Part shown: positions 15,902-25,782 of the stretch, piece after piece
Numbering within the stretch: the first letter of the stretch is position 1
Layout of the letters: every line of letters starts with the position of its first letter
From: Opitutia bacterium
Lineage (GTDB): Bacteria; Verrucomicrobiota; Verrucomicrobiia; Opitutales; T3Sed10-336
Length of the DNA: 52,504 bases
Direction of reading: 5' to 3'
Assembly (NCBI GenBank): GCA_003558065.1
Contig: PWMU01000075.1
Location: forward strand, 1 to 52,504
The notes under the pieces: model-generated
Databases searched by the model: none
Seen by the model: the letters and a program-made list of their open reading frames with translations, nothing else
What the model was told of the DNA's origin: nothing
Program-made: the position numbers and the translations under genes

Positions 15902-18437
15902 GCATCTCCGCGTTCACGCGGATAAAGAAAGATCGGGCTTCCGGGAGGGGTGTTTCGATTTCGACGCGCTCCATCCATCCGTCGGACTGGAGGACCTCGG
16001 TGGAATCAATTGTCGCCGGGGTCCATTCGGTGAGGTTGGGAGACACCTCGAGATTCAAAACGACGTCCGGGAGGTTGAGGGCCCGCTGATACCGGACATG
16101 GGCGACTTGCCCGTCCGGGTCCGGAGTCAGCAGACGGGGAAGATCCGCGGGAGTGGCGCTCATGGGGTTAAGAGCCATCGCGTAAGCCAGGAGATTGGGC
16201 AGATCGAGCGGCCCGTTCCGGTCTCCGGGTCCCTGCCGGTCCTGGGGAAAGGTTTCCCGCGGCGGCCAGGTATTGAAAGTCAACTCTTGAACCGAAAGGT
16301 CCACCTCCGCTGTCGACGTTGCCCCGCAGGGAGTACTCACGTTCACGGTGTAGAGCCCGGAATCGTCCATGGCGACCCGGTCCAGGGTGAAGGTCGATTC
16401 GTTGGCATCGGGAATAATCTCGCCTTCCCGTTGCCATTCGTAGGTGAAGGGGCCGGGGCCTTCGGCCTCGACGGTAGCGCTCCAGGAACTTCCCGCCGTC
16501 ACGAGGGTTTCCGCAACCAGAGCCACCTCAATATCGCAGGAATCGGGAGCTGTCTCTCCGCCGACTCCGACGCCCAGGAAGGCCCAATCGTTCACCGAAT
16601 TGGACTGGAATCCGGCGAATCCCACCGAGCCGCTCTGGTGGTTGTTGTCCGTCAGAGTGACCTGCCATTCGGAGGGCTCCTCTTGGCCGTCTTGCCAGAT
16701 TTTCGCCATGAGCCCGTTCCCCTCGCGACGAAAGCGCACCCAATACCAGGTATCCTGTTCCGGTTCGAAATTCGTGCTGCCGATGGTGCTGAAGCTGCCG
16801 TCCACGTAGCGGTTGATCCGGATGGAGGATTGATCGACCCGCACGTCCACGTAGTAGGCGTTTTCGTTCCCGGCTTGCCCCGACACGTGCAGCGGGAGTT
16901 GGAAGAGGGTGTTGGAAGATTCGGAACGCACTTTCGTGACCACCTCAACATCGCCCGATACGATGCCGGGCCGGTTCCATACCAGCGAGCGGCGGCCACC
17001 GGTGTTGTCGACGGTGTGGCGGAGGAGGCGCGGGTCGTCCTGGACAGCCCAGTCGCTCTCGGTCCACGGCATCGACCAATCCGCGGGCGCCTCGCCGGGT
17101 TCATCCGTCAGGAAATCGGTAAAGAACCGCGCCGGTGGGGAGGAGGGCGGAGGAGGTTCGGGCGGCTCCAGAGAGCCCGGATCCGAACAGTCCTCAAGTG
17201 CCTTCCCCTCAACGAGCGGGTGGGAAGCACGCGGGTCAAGCAGCAGGGGGATGACCGTCATTTGCGGCTGGGCCATCGCTATCAAAAACGATCCCTCGGC
17301 AACCTCTTCGGCTTCCAGGGAAAAATACTCGACCTGCCGGTCAATGACCTCGAGCTGCCACGGGTTGAGCAGGTAACCGCACGGTGCCGGGTCCAGTACC
17401 TCGTCGGACGAAGGTTCCTCCCAGTCGGCTCCGCCGAGATAGAACGGTCGCGATTGGTTGGCCCCGGCTTCCGTTGCTCGGGTCCGGGATCCTTCAATGG
17501 TCGCGGCCACGTCGGCACCGTATTCGCGGTGAAAGCGAAAAATTTCATGGATCGTCCGCATTTGGAGATCGACCCGTGCGGCGGGAGTGGCGTTGAAAGT
17601 CTCGATCAGGATTCCCAGACTGTGGCGCAGTCCGATTGCGTTGCGGAGTATGCGTTCGTCGCCGCCGCCCGCTCCTCCCGGTGAACCGTAAATCCCGGTG
17701 GAGTACCCGGCTGCTTCGATGGCGGGGAAGACATGGTCCTCCACCAGGGACTGGCTCAGTTCGCGAAGGGCTGTATCCACGTTGAGGTTGCGCGCCCAGG
17801 ACAGTTCCAGGCGCGGGGTCTGGTCGGGATTGTTGGGCGTGCTAGGTCCTTCATGGGCGTCGATGACGATTTCCGGGCGAAAGTCCCGAAAAATACCAGC
17901 CATGACCCGGCCCTCGGGGGTCGCCAGGAGAAGATGGTCCCGGTTGAGGTCGACACCGCCGGCGTTGCCCCGCGTGTCCGCCACCCTCCCGTCGGGGTTG
18001 GAAGTGGGCAGAAAGAGCAGCGTGGTCTCGCTCAATTGGTCGATCAGATCCGGATCGTCGGTGAATGCGAAGTCGCGCAGGAGTTTCAGCGCCGCTTCCC
18101 GCCCTGCCGGCTCGTTCCCGTGCTGGGCACCGATCACGAGGACGGAGCGGCCCGTGGAGGCCTCCTCCGCGGTCGGCGCCGCCGGATAACCCAGCCGCAC
18201 CAGGTGAAGCGGCCGTCCCTGCACGGACTCCCCGACAGGGTCGTAAGCCATCCGGGGCGATCCCGCCGCCACGGCTTCCAGAAAAGACAGTTCCTGTTCG
18301 TGGGTGGTGTGATCCTCGCCGTCGCTCTGTTCGAAGCCCGTTGTCGGCGGATCTTCCGCCAGTGTGCCGATCGTGCGGTTCTCCGGAGACGCCCCCGCAG
18401 GCAGAGCGGACACCAGGAACGCTATCAGGACCGTCAT
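15888..18437 (-). CDS. Secreted M14 zinc carboxypeptidase with jelly-roll, Ig-like and C-terminal module
   Basis: About 849 residues from the ATG at 18437 (MTVLIAFLVSALPAGA, a short signal peptide). Other possible starts lie upstream, e.g. ATG at 18620; the start is uncertain. The M14 domain spans about 45-330: zinc ligands H106 and E109 (QHGNE), H195 (DAHEG), substrate motif NPDGR (148-151), DLNRD, and likely general base E278 (LIETFNA). Then come a Pro-rich linker (PPPPSSPP), a jelly-roll (SDWAVQDDPRLLRHT ... GSVGFAGFQSNS), an Ig-like domain (YEWQREGEIIP ... MDDSGLYTVNVS) and a Verrucomicrobia-type tail (LEVSPNLTEWT ... SFFIRV). It probably trims peptides or peptidoglycan outside the cell. 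Confidence 0.85.
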   Translation of the reverse strand: MTVLIAFLVSALPAGASPENRTIGTLAEDPPTTGFEQSDGEDHTTHEQELSFLEAVAAGSPRMAYDPVGESVQGRPLHLVRLGYPAAPTAEEASTGRSVLVIGAQHGNEPAGREAALKLLRDFAFTDDPDLIDQLSETTLLFLPTSNPDGRVADTRGNAGGVDLNRDHLLLATPEGRVMAGIFRDFRPEIVIDAHEGPSTPNNPDQTPRLELSWARNLNVDTALRELSQSLVEDHVFPAIEAAGYSTGIYGSPGGAGGGDERILRNAIGLRHSLGILIETFNATPAARVDLQMRTIHEIFRFHREYGADVAATIEGSRTRATEAGANQSRPFYLGGADWEEPSSDEVLDPAPCGYLLNPWQLEVIDRQVEYFSLEAEEVAEGSFLIAMAQPQMTVIPLLLDPRASHPLVEGKALEDCSDPGSLEPPEPPPPSSPPARFFTDFLTDEPGEAPADWSMPWTESDWAVQDDPRLLRHTVDNTGGRRSLVWNRPGIVSGDVEVVTKVRSESSNTLFQLPLHVSGQAGNENAYYVDVRVDQSSIRINRYVDGSFSTIGSTNFEPEQDTWYWVRFRREGNGLMAKIWQDGQEEPSEWQVTLTDNNHQSGSVGFAGFQSNSVNDWAFLGVGVGGETAPDSCDIEVALVAETLVTAGSSWSATVEAEGPGPFTYEWQREGEIIPDANESTFTLDRVAMDDSGLYTVNVSTPCGATSTAEVDLSVQELTFNTWPPRETFPQDRQGPGDRNGPLDLPNLLAYAMALNPMSATPADLPRLLTPDPDGQVAHVRYQRALNLPDVVLNLEVSPNLTEWTPATIDSTEVLQSDGWMERVEIETPLPEARSFFIRVNAEMLSLP

Positions 18438-18700
18438 TGTCCGGCACGGCAAGAGAACGAAAGGTTTCCCGAATGGCTCGCCCGGGAAAAAGGCACGCCG
18501 GCCTGTTTGAACTCCCGGCGGGGCGGTGCTCTGGAGACGGAAAGCCTTGAATAGGCCTTTGCGCCTGGTTCTGGTTTTGGGGCGTTCCGGCCGCTTGGGT
18601 GATTCGGGTGCAATAGGCATCGTTTTCGATGCAGTCTGGCCGACTCCTGGATCCGCTGCAAGATCGTTCTTGCCCTGGTGATTCGGCGCGGAGAAGGCGG

Positions 18701-21700
18701 CTATTGCGCGCCTCCCATTCGAATGCGCGGATCGACCCACATCAACAGCAGGTCGCTCACGAGAGTTCCGAAAACAGTGAGCAGGCTGAGCACCATCAGC
18801 ATCGATCCCGCCAGGTACATATCCTGGGTCATCAAGGCACTCAGAAGCAGGGGCCCTACGGTCGGGAGACTCAGGACGATCGCCACGATGGCTCCCCCGG
18901 AAATGAGCTGGGGAAAAATCTGGCCGATGCCCGAAATGAAGGGATTGAGCGCCAGGCGGACCGGATACTTGAACAGGAGTTTCATGGGACGGACCCCTTT
19001 TGCCCGGGCGGTCACTACGTAAGGCTTGCGCAGTTCGTCGAGCAGGTTGCCCCGCATTACGCGGATCATCCAGGCGGTGCCGGCGGTGCCGATCACTACG
19101 ACCGGAACCCAGATGTGTTGGAGCAGGTCGACGAATTTGCCCCAGGTCCACTCGGGCTGGGCGGCGTACTCCGGCGAGAACAGACCGCTGACCTGGGCGT
19201 CGAACAGGGCGGCGCTGATGTACATGAGGATCAGCGCGAGCAGAAAATTCGGGATACACATCCCGATGAAACCGATCAGCGTAAAAACGTAGTCCCCGAT
19301 CGAATACTGGCGTACCGCGGAATAGATGCCAATGGGGATAGCCATGGCCCAGGTGAAAATGACCGTGAAGAGCGAGATCACAAAAGTCAGAAGAATCCTG
19401 TCCCCGACCACGTCGTTCACCGGCCGCGAGTCCTCCATTGACCGTCCCAGACTCCCCTGTAGCAGGCCCCGGTCGCCGGCGTCGAAGGTTGCGAACCACG
19501 GCAATCCCAGCCAGCGCAGGTACCGCAGGCTCATGGGATCCTCCAGGTGGAAAAGTTCTTCCAGCTCCCGGATTTCCTGAATCGCCCCCAGGTCGCCTTC
19601 CATCTCCAGCTCAATGATCCGGGCCTCGATGAAATCTCCCGGAGGGAGCTGGATGATAATGAACGTGACCAGTGAAATCACGAACAGGGTGGGAACCAGG
19701 ATGAGGCACCGGCGGCCGATGAACGGATGGCGTACGGCTACCAGCAGCCCGCCAAGCAGGAGAATGCCGTAGATCAGGTAACGCACCATCGATCCGACCG
19801 CTTCGCCCACTCGCGATTCCTCCTCGTCGACCTGCCGCCCGTTGTCGAGGGTCAGGCTTGGATCGGGCCGGATTTCCACCATGGCCCGCTTCATTTGGGC
19901 GATGGCTCCCGGGGAATCATAGGGTGTCTCGAAGAAGTAGTTCTCGATTCCCGCATTGGAAGGAGTATTGAAAATGTGCCCGACGCTCGCCTTGCGCGGA
20001 ACATTCCGGAACCCCTTCTGCACAATCACCAGATCAGGGGGCGGAGTACTGATATTGATGCTCCAGAGATTGTCGGCCGCGATCTCAAGGGCCTCGTTGA
20101 AGATACTGACCTGTTCCTCGAGGTCCTCGACCCCCCGGGCTTCATCGAGGATTTCCATCGATCGCCGGAACGGGTGGTCCGCGGGCGGTTCGATCGCCAA
20201 CGGCCGCTCGTCGGCTTCGGGATGCCCGTAGAGGCCGCCCAGTTGATACCAGCTCGCAAAGCCCGGAGCAAAGAACGAGTGCAGGGTAACGGGAACGAAA
20301 CTTCGCGGCTCGACCAGCGGATAAAATTCGCTCGCTCCCGACCAGACGGTCAAATCATGCTCCAGGCCGGATTGCAAACGCTGCCACAGGCTGCGCGCCC
20401 GTTCGTGCAGGACCACCCGCACCCCCACTTCCCGCCAGTACGCTGTGAGGAATTCGGAAGGCCCCGTGCCGGTGTAATCCGTGACATTCAGGTTGAAGGC
20501 CATGCGCGTTCCGTCGGGAAACATCCGGTACCCTTCCGCATCGCGCCGGTCCAACCCGATGTCATCCAACAATCCGTTCGCGCGCTCCGGATCGTAGTCG
20601 GTGAAGCTGCCGAACAACCTGGGATTGTGGAATACCGACTCCGGACCGGGATCGATCTGCGCCGGCTCGGTCTGGCCGTCGTATTCGGCCGCGATGATCT
20701 CCTCCCGGTTGATGGCGAGCGAGAGGGCCTGGCGGAATTCCTTCTTGTTCAAATAATCGTGTTTCCACCGTGTTTCCGGGCGGTCGGGATCCACCCGCCG
20801 GTTCAAATTCGGGAAAATGCAGAATATCGATCGGTACGCGGGAAACCAGTGGTAAACGTCGTAATCGTTGCGATCCCGCTGATCCATGTAGAGGGTGTAA
20901 TCATCGTAGTGGATGTGCCGCAGTTGCATCGTGATGTCGCCGGCGGCCGCCGTGACCGAGATCATGTCCTGGGAGCGAAGATCCATCAGAATCCGGTCCA
21001 CGTAAGGCAGCTGGTTCCCCTCCGAATCGACCGCGAAGTAGTAGGGATTGCGCACGAACTCGTACGGCGGCGTTCCCTGGTAGCCGCGCGGAACCCAGGC
21101 CCACATCCGCGGATGCTCCGGATTGCGGTTGCCCTTCAGACGGAAGTAAGCCGCGCGCGGACTCGGCACTCCCTGAACCTCGACCATCGCCTCGATCAAT
21201 CCCGGATCGCCCGCCTCGGGATGAAAAGGTTTCAGGTAATGCTCGGGGGCCCAGAGCGTATGTTTTGCCAGCGCCTCTGCGAACAGCCCGTTGGGATGAG
21301 GGAAGGTGAAACGCACGGTGTATCGGTCGATCTTTTCGATGTCGCCCAGCTCGCCCCGGATGGTCATGTAATGCGGGCGCTGGTCGAAATGCTGAACTTC
21401 CTTTTCCCACCAGTACAGGATGTCGCGCGCGGTAAACGGATGCCCGTCCGACCACTTCACGCCCTCCCGGAGGTAAAGCGTGTACTCCCGGCGGTCGTCG
21501 GAAACTTCCCAATCCTTTGCCAGGTGCGGTCGAATCGGGTAGCCCAGCGGCGACCACCGCAAGAGCTGCCCGCCCGACAGTCGCCACGAAATGATCCCGA
21601 CATCGCCTTCGGAAGTCGCCACACGGTACCAGGTCCCCCCGTACTTTCCGATACCTTCGGGACCTTCCGTCACCGCGGGCTGCGGTCCGACCCGTTCCGC

Positions 21701-22006
21701 CACGGGTGGGAGCCGTCCTTCCTCCACCAACTCCGCCAGGAACGGAGATTCACCTTTTGGATACCACGCCCCGGCTTCCCCTTCGCCGTAGTCCACGTCC
21801 CGGTGCAGTACCGTTACGTCATCCGGGTCGAAGGAGGTGTCGCGGTCCCTTTCCACCGACTCCACCTCTTCAGGATCGTATTCCGGCAGCACGGCGCGAA
21901 TATCGGGCCGCAGGAACGCCCCGAATACATAAAGCAGGGCGACAAGGGACAATCCCGCACCGAGAACCAGCAAAAGATAAATACCAAAACCTTTCAGCCT
22001 GAGCAT
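18701..22006 (-). CDS. ABC transporter fusion: family-5 solute-binding domain plus DppB-like permease
   Basis: A single 1101-residue protein. An N-terminal membrane helix (about 7-32) is followed by a large SBP_bac_5 (peptide/oligosaccharide-binding) domain, roughly 90-700, with family motifs GKYGGTWYR, AKDWEVSDDRREYTLYLREG, GVKWSDGHPFTARDILYWW and a C-terminal INREEIIAAEY-type segment. A second helix at about 735-755 leads into a DppB-type permease (about 760-1101): LILVPTLFVISLVTFIIIQL, PPGDF, LLQGSLGRSMED, and the EAA-like loop region GGAIVAIVLSLPTVGPLLL. Normally these are separate polypeptides. No second permease or ATPase lies in the window, so the rest of the importer must be elsewhere or lost. 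Divergent from the rhamnosidase gene, with about 236 bases between starts. Confidence 0.9.
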   Translation of the reverse strand: MLRLKGFGIYLLLVLGAGLSLVALLYVFGAFLRPDIRAVLPEYDPEEVESVERDRDTSFDPDDVTVLHRDVDYGEGEAGAWYPKGESPFLAELVEEGRLPPVAERVGPQPAVTEGPEGIGKYGGTWYRVATSEGDVGIISWRLSGGQLLRWSPLGYPIRPHLAKDWEVSDDRREYTLYLREGVKWSDGHPFTARDILYWWEKEVQHFDQRPHYMTIRGELGDIEKIDRYTVRFTFPHPNGLFAEALAKHTLWAPEHYLKPFHPEAGDPGLIEAMVEVQGVPSPRAAYFRLKGNRNPEHPRMWAWVPRGYQGTPPYEFVRNPYYFAVDSEGNQLPYVDRILMDLRSQDMISVTAAAGDITMQLRHIHYDDYTLYMDQRDRNDYDVYHWFPAYRSIFCIFPNLNRRVDPDRPETRWKHDYLNKKEFRQALSLAINREEIIAAEYDGQTEPAQIDPGPESVFHNPRLFGSFTDYDPERANGLLDDIGLDRRDAEGYRMFPDGTRMAFNLNVTDYTGTGPSEFLTAYWREVGVRVVLHERARSLWQRLQSGLEHDLTVWSGASEFYPLVEPRSFVPVTLHSFFAPGFASWYQLGGLYGHPEADERPLAIEPPADHPFRRSMEILDEARGVEDLEEQVSIFNEALEIAADNLWSINISTPPPDLVIVQKGFRNVPRKASVGHIFNTPSNAGIENYFFETPYDSPGAIAQMKRAMVEIRPDPSLTLDNGRQVDEEESRVGEAVGSMVRYLIYGILLLGGLLVAVRHPFIGRRCLILVPTLFVISLVTFIIIQLPPGDFIEARIIELEMEGDLGAIQEIRELEELFHLEDPMSLRYLRWLGLPWFATFDAGDRGLLQGSLGRSMEDSRPVNDVVGDRILLTFVISLFTVIFTWAMAIPIGIYSAVRQYSIGDYVFTLIGFIGMCIPNFLLALILMYISAALFDAQVSGLFSPEYAAQPEWTWGKFVDLLQHIWVPVVVIGTAGTAWMIRVMRGNLLDELRKPYVVTARAKGVRPMKLLFKYPVRLALNPFISGIGQIFPQLISGGAIVAIVLSLPTVGPLLLSALMTQDMYLAGSMLMVLSLLTVFGTLVSDLLLMWVDPRIRMGGAQ

Positions 22007-22242
22007 TTCCGGAAATCCCCGTGATGTAATGGCGTGTTCAAGTGGGTGGTTGACAGGTTGATTGATTCAGCCTCGAAAAGTAAAGCCTGACAATGGGTAA
22101 ATTGGAATGTTAAAGTTTCAGCCGGACCGATCCTGGATAGGCCGGGACCCTGTTCCCGGCGAGGCAGGCGCGTTGCACCGGCGGGCCGGGTTGATCCATG
22201 ATCCGAGCGCTTACCCAAACAGTGAAAAAAGGCGAAACCATT

Positions 22243-24879
22243 ATGAGAAGACACGTTATCCGATTGGTGACAGGCGCAGCCATGGCCTTCGGGCTTGTTT
22301 GGGGCAGCGGGGCGAAGGCGGAGGAGGGGACAGCACCGGGGCAACCCGCGGGCTTGCTGCTGGAGCTCCTTTCGGCACCCCTGGGGATCGGGAATTTTTC
22401 GCCGGCGATGAGTTGGGTTGTGGAGCATCCCGAATCCAACCAGTATCAGACCGCGTATCAAATCCGCGTTTCCAGCAGCCGCGACGCCCTGGAAACGAGC
22501 GCGGGCGACGTTTGGGACTCGGGCAGAATCGAGTCCTCCGAGTCCAGTAATGTCCGGTATGATGGGCCCGCGATTGAGCCCGACACGGTCTATTACTGGC
22601 AGGTGCGGGTATGGGATAACGCCGACCGGAGCAGTCCCTTCTCCGAGCCACAGATGTGGGTCACGGCGGTCCGGGATCAGTGGACGGCTGCGCCGATATG
22701 GGACGGTGACGACAGCGATTTTGTTTTCCTGCGAAAGGAGTTCGAATTGCCGGACAGGGAAATCACGAAGGCGATTGTCAACGTGACCGCCGTATCTCCC
22801 GAGACGGCCAGTCAGTATGTCTACCGGTTGTACCTGAATGGAGCATTCGTCGGGTGCGGTCCCGAGCGCGGTTTCGACGGCATCAACCGGTACAATACGT
22901 ACGAGGTGTCGGATTACCTTGAGGGCGGAGGCTTCAATGCCGTCGGCGCCTTGAATTACACGGGTGATGAGCGGAAATTTATTTTTCAGATGACCGTATA
23001 CTTCGCCGACGGAACCAGACAGACCGTCAACTCAGACGGTTCCTGGAAAGCGCTGGACGGGACCGGGATCTACGTGGATGGAGGGAACGCCGGTCATGAC
23101 GCCTATTATCATGCGCCCAGGGAATTTATCAACGGGCCGGAGTATCCTTTCGGTTGGAAGGAGTCCGGATTCGACGATGACAAGTGGTCCCGTGCGGTTG
23201 AAAAGGAGCCGATCAGAAACCTGAACGCCTCCTCACAGCACAACGAACAGCAATTCTCGATTGAACCGGTCCGGGTTATCGAAAAGGGGGATGGCCGTTA
23301 CTTCATTGATTTCGGACGGTCCTTAATCGGCGGGTTCCGGCTCCATGTGGACGGCGACGCCGGCAGGGAGGTGGACATCCGTCTGGGCCAGGAACTGTTG
23401 CGGCCGCAAACGGTCAGGTACGAGAAGCGTACCGGCAACACCTTTCAGGAGGTCTGGACCTTGACGGACGGACCGCAAACCCTCACGAACTGGGGCTACC
23501 GCTCGTTCCGTTACACGGAGTTGCGGAACGCGCCCGAAGGGCTGAGCGGGGAAAATTTCCGGGCGGTGGTGGTGCGTCAGCCTTTTGATTCAACCGAATC
23601 CGGTTTTGAATCCTCGGACTTCGTGTTGAACGACGTCTGGGACATGCTGAAGTACAGCATCAAGGCAACCAGTCTGGATGTCTACGTCGACACCCACGCC
23701 CGGGAACGGCGGAACTATGAAGGCGACGCCTATATCAACCAGCTGTCCCAATATTCGGTGGAGCGCCAGTACGCATTTCCCCGGTATTCCATGGAATACC
23801 TGTACTACCGGCCGACCTGGCCGACGGAGTACAAGCAGCATTCCGTGATGATGGCCTGGAATGACTACATGTACACGGGGAATGCCGACTCCCTGGCCGA
23901 GCACTATGAGATCCTCCAGGAGAAAACCCTGGAGGAGTTCATCAACGAAGATTATCTTGTCGAAAAGGACGAGGCGGTCGGCGGCCGCTACGGCAGGGAT
24001 CTGGTGGACTGGCCCGCGTCGCTTCGCGACGGGTACCGGTTTTCCGATTTCAATACGGTCGTCAACGCGTTCAATTACCGGGCGGTCGCGCTGCTGGCAA
24101 AAATCGCCGCCGTTATTGGCGAGGACGATGACGCCGCGTATTACCGGGATCTGGCCGGGAATTTGCGGGCGGCGATCAACGAGCATTTCTATGACGAGTC
24201 GCAAGGGAGTTTCCGGGATGGCCGGGACATTGACCATTATTCCCTGCACGCGAGTACCTTCCCCCTCGCTTTGGGGGTGGTCGATCCCGAACGCATAGGC
24301 CCGCCGGCGGAGCATATTGAGGAGCGCGGCATGCGGGGCAATGTCTACGCGGCGCAATTCGTGCTGGAGGCGCTCTATAAAGCCGGGCGGGGTGACGCCG
24401 CCCTGGACCTCATGAGTGCCGTGGAAGGCAACAGTTGGGGGCACATGATGTACCGGGTCGGCGCCACCATCGCCGGAGAGTCATGGGATCCGAAGCTGAA
24501 GCCGAACATGTCCTTTTCTCATGGCGGTTGGGGGTCCGCGCCGGCCAACAATATTCCCAGGGGGCTGTTCGGCATCCGGCCGCTGGAACCCGCGTTCAAT
24601 CTGTTCGAGGTCAAACCCCGGCCCGGCGGGTTGAATTGGGCCCGGATTGAAACGCCGACGATAAAAGGCGCCATCCGCGCGGAGTTCATCGATTCCCCCG
24701 GCACCTTCGAAATGACCGTAACCGTCCCTTTCAATACCCGCGCCAACGTGTATGTGCCCGGCGGAGACGGGGCTCCCTCCCGGGTCCTGGTGAATGGCGA
24801 GAAACGGAATGGCATTGTGGAGGGAGGGTTTGTCGTTATCCGGGACGTCGGTTCCGGAACCCATATCTTCGTGAGATGA
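22243..24879 (+). CDS. Secreted alpha-L-rhamnosidase (GH78)
   Basis: Predicted exported enzyme of about 878 residues releasing terminal alpha-L-rhamnose. The ATG at 22243 gives a clean signal peptide (MRRHVIRLVTGAAMAFGLVW, cleavage near AKA); an ATG at 22198 only adds 15 residues. Domain order follows GH78: an N-terminal fibronectin-like beta-sandwich (PAMSWVVEHPESNQYQTAYQ, YYWQVRVWDN), a second beta domain with FLRKEFELPDREITKAIVNV and GPERGFDGINRYNTYEVSDY, the (alpha/alpha)6 catalytic barrel (DVYVDTHARERRNYEGDAYI, AGESWDPKLKPNMSFSHGGW) and a C-terminal beta domain. The acidic residues in RERRNYEGD and IAGESW are candidates for the catalytic acid/base pair, as in other GH78. Divergent from the ABC fusion, which may import its products. 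Confidence 0.9.
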   Translation: MRRHVIRLVTGAAMAFGLVWGSGAKAEEGTAPGQPAGLLLELLSAPLGIGNFSPAMSWVVEHPESNQYQTAYQIRVSSSRDALETSAGDVWDSGRIESSESSNVRYDGPAIEPDTVYYWQVRVWDNADRSSPFSEPQMWVTAVRDQWTAAPIWDGDDSDFVFLRKEFELPDREITKAIVNVTAVSPETASQYVYRLYLNGAFVGCGPERGFDGINRYNTYEVSDYLEGGGFNAVGALNYTGDERKFIFQMTVYFADGTRQTVNSDGSWKALDGTGIYVDGGNAGHDAYYHAPREFINGPEYPFGWKESGFDDDKWSRAVEKEPIRNLNASSQHNEQQFSIEPVRVIEKGDGRYFIDFGRSLIGGFRLHVDGDAGREVDIRLGQELLRPQTVRYEKRTGNTFQEVWTLTDGPQTLTNWGYRSFRYTELRNAPEGLSGENFRAVVVRQPFDSTESGFESSDFVLNDVWDMLKYSIKATSLDVYVDTHARERRNYEGDAYINQLSQYSVERQYAFPRYSMEYLYYRPTWPTEYKQHSVMMAWNDYMYTGNADSLAEHYEILQEKTLEEFINEDYLVEKDEAVGGRYGRDLVDWPASLRDGYRFSDFNTVVNAFNYRAVALLAKIAAVIGEDDDAAYYRDLAGNLRAAINEHFYDESQGSFRDGRDIDHYSLHASTFPLALGVVDPERIGPPAEHIEERGMRGNVYAAQFVLEALYKAGRGDAALDLMSAVEGNSWGHMMYRVGATIAGESWDPKLKPNMSFSHGGWGSAPANNIPRGLFGIRPLEPAFNLFEVKPRPGGLNWARIETPTIKGAIRAEFIDSPGTFEMTVTVPFNTRANVYVPGGDGAPSRVLVNGEKRNGIVEGGFVVIRDVGSGTHIFVR

Positions 24880-25004
24880 GGCATGAGGTCCCCGGCGATC
24901 GTTTCCGGCAGACCGGACTACGGCGCGCGAGGGCTTTCATCGCGAGCCGCCCGTACCCTCTTTACCGTTCCTCGCCATTGTCAGGCGATGGGAGGCGGTG
25001 GCGG

Positions 25005-25710
25005 TTACGGTTTTTGCGCGAGGAGACCGCGTTCAACGTAGATGGGGCGGGCAATGCGGCGAAGGGTGGGCAATCTCCAGGCGAAAACGAGACCTGCGAG
25101 GCCGCAGACAATGGCGCCGAGGAGGAGAGTGATGGGAGCGCCGATGAGGCCGGCCGCTTTGCCGAAGAGGACGGCGCCCAGGGGCAGGGCGCCCATGAAG
25201 GTCATCCCCATCAGGCTCATGAGGCGGCCGCGCGCCGTGAAAAATGGACGAGTTCAGGGCGATTGCGTTGGACAGTCTGGCCCGGTCGTCGACGATATCA
25301 GCGACCAGGGCCTGGCGGGCCGGCATTTCGAAACCTTTGGCCACGCCGAGGAGAGCGCAGGCGAGAAGGAGGTGCCAGATCCGGACGATCCCGAAGAGGG
25401 TCACTCCGGCCAGGATCAGCATGGTGCTCAGGTTGAGGATCCGGGTGTGAACGATGAGGCGTCGCCGGTCGAGCCGGTCGGTCAACGCTCCTCCGAGAGG
25501 AGCGAGGAAAACGGTGGGAGCGTGCATGAAGAAACCGATCAGCCCCAGTTTAAAGGGATCCCCGGTCAGCCGGAATACCAGCCACCCCATGGCGGCCAGG
25601 GACCTCCAGGTTCCGGTTAGGGCGGCGATCTGGCCGAGGAAAAAGAGGCGGTAGTTCCTGTAGGCAAGGGTGCGGAAGAGATGCCTGAGATTTTGCGTGA
25701 TGGCTGCCAT
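25005..25710 (-). pseudogene. MFS transporter (MFS_3/EntS-like) with internal deletion and frameshift
   Basis: The N-terminal half reads well from the ATG at 25710 (NYRLFFLGQIAALTGTW, GALTDRLDRRRLIVHTRI, GFEMPARQALVADIVDD, LSNAIALNSSIFH). Just after this the frame changes. The C-terminal end of the same family (RLMSLMGMTFMGALPLGAV, IGAPITLLLGA, RRIARPIYVERG) continues in another frame to a TAA at 25005. Intact relatives have roughly 180 more residues between these segments, covering about TM helices 6-10. The joint lies at about 25235-25250, in CACGGCGCGCGG, where both gene ends could share a few bases. The product cannot be a working 12-helix transporter. Confidence 0.85.
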
Positions 25711-25782
25711 TAGTGCTCGGTGTTCGCCGGAGAATGTATCTGCCGCGCATAAAGACAGGGTGGGGCGTTCTTTTTCAGTGCG

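Noticed and set aside
16098-17684. 528-residue open frame on the plus strand
   Set aside because: Antisense to the M14 gene with no recognisable domain.
18438-19499. N-terminal extension of the minus-strand M14 carboxypeptidase frame to 1203 residues
   Set aside because: The extra part overlaps the ABC-fusion gene in another frame, lacks any domain and would hide the signal peptide.
19727-22024. 765-residue open frame on the plus strand
   Set aside because: Antisense to the ABC fusion gene; composition typical of a reversed coding strand.
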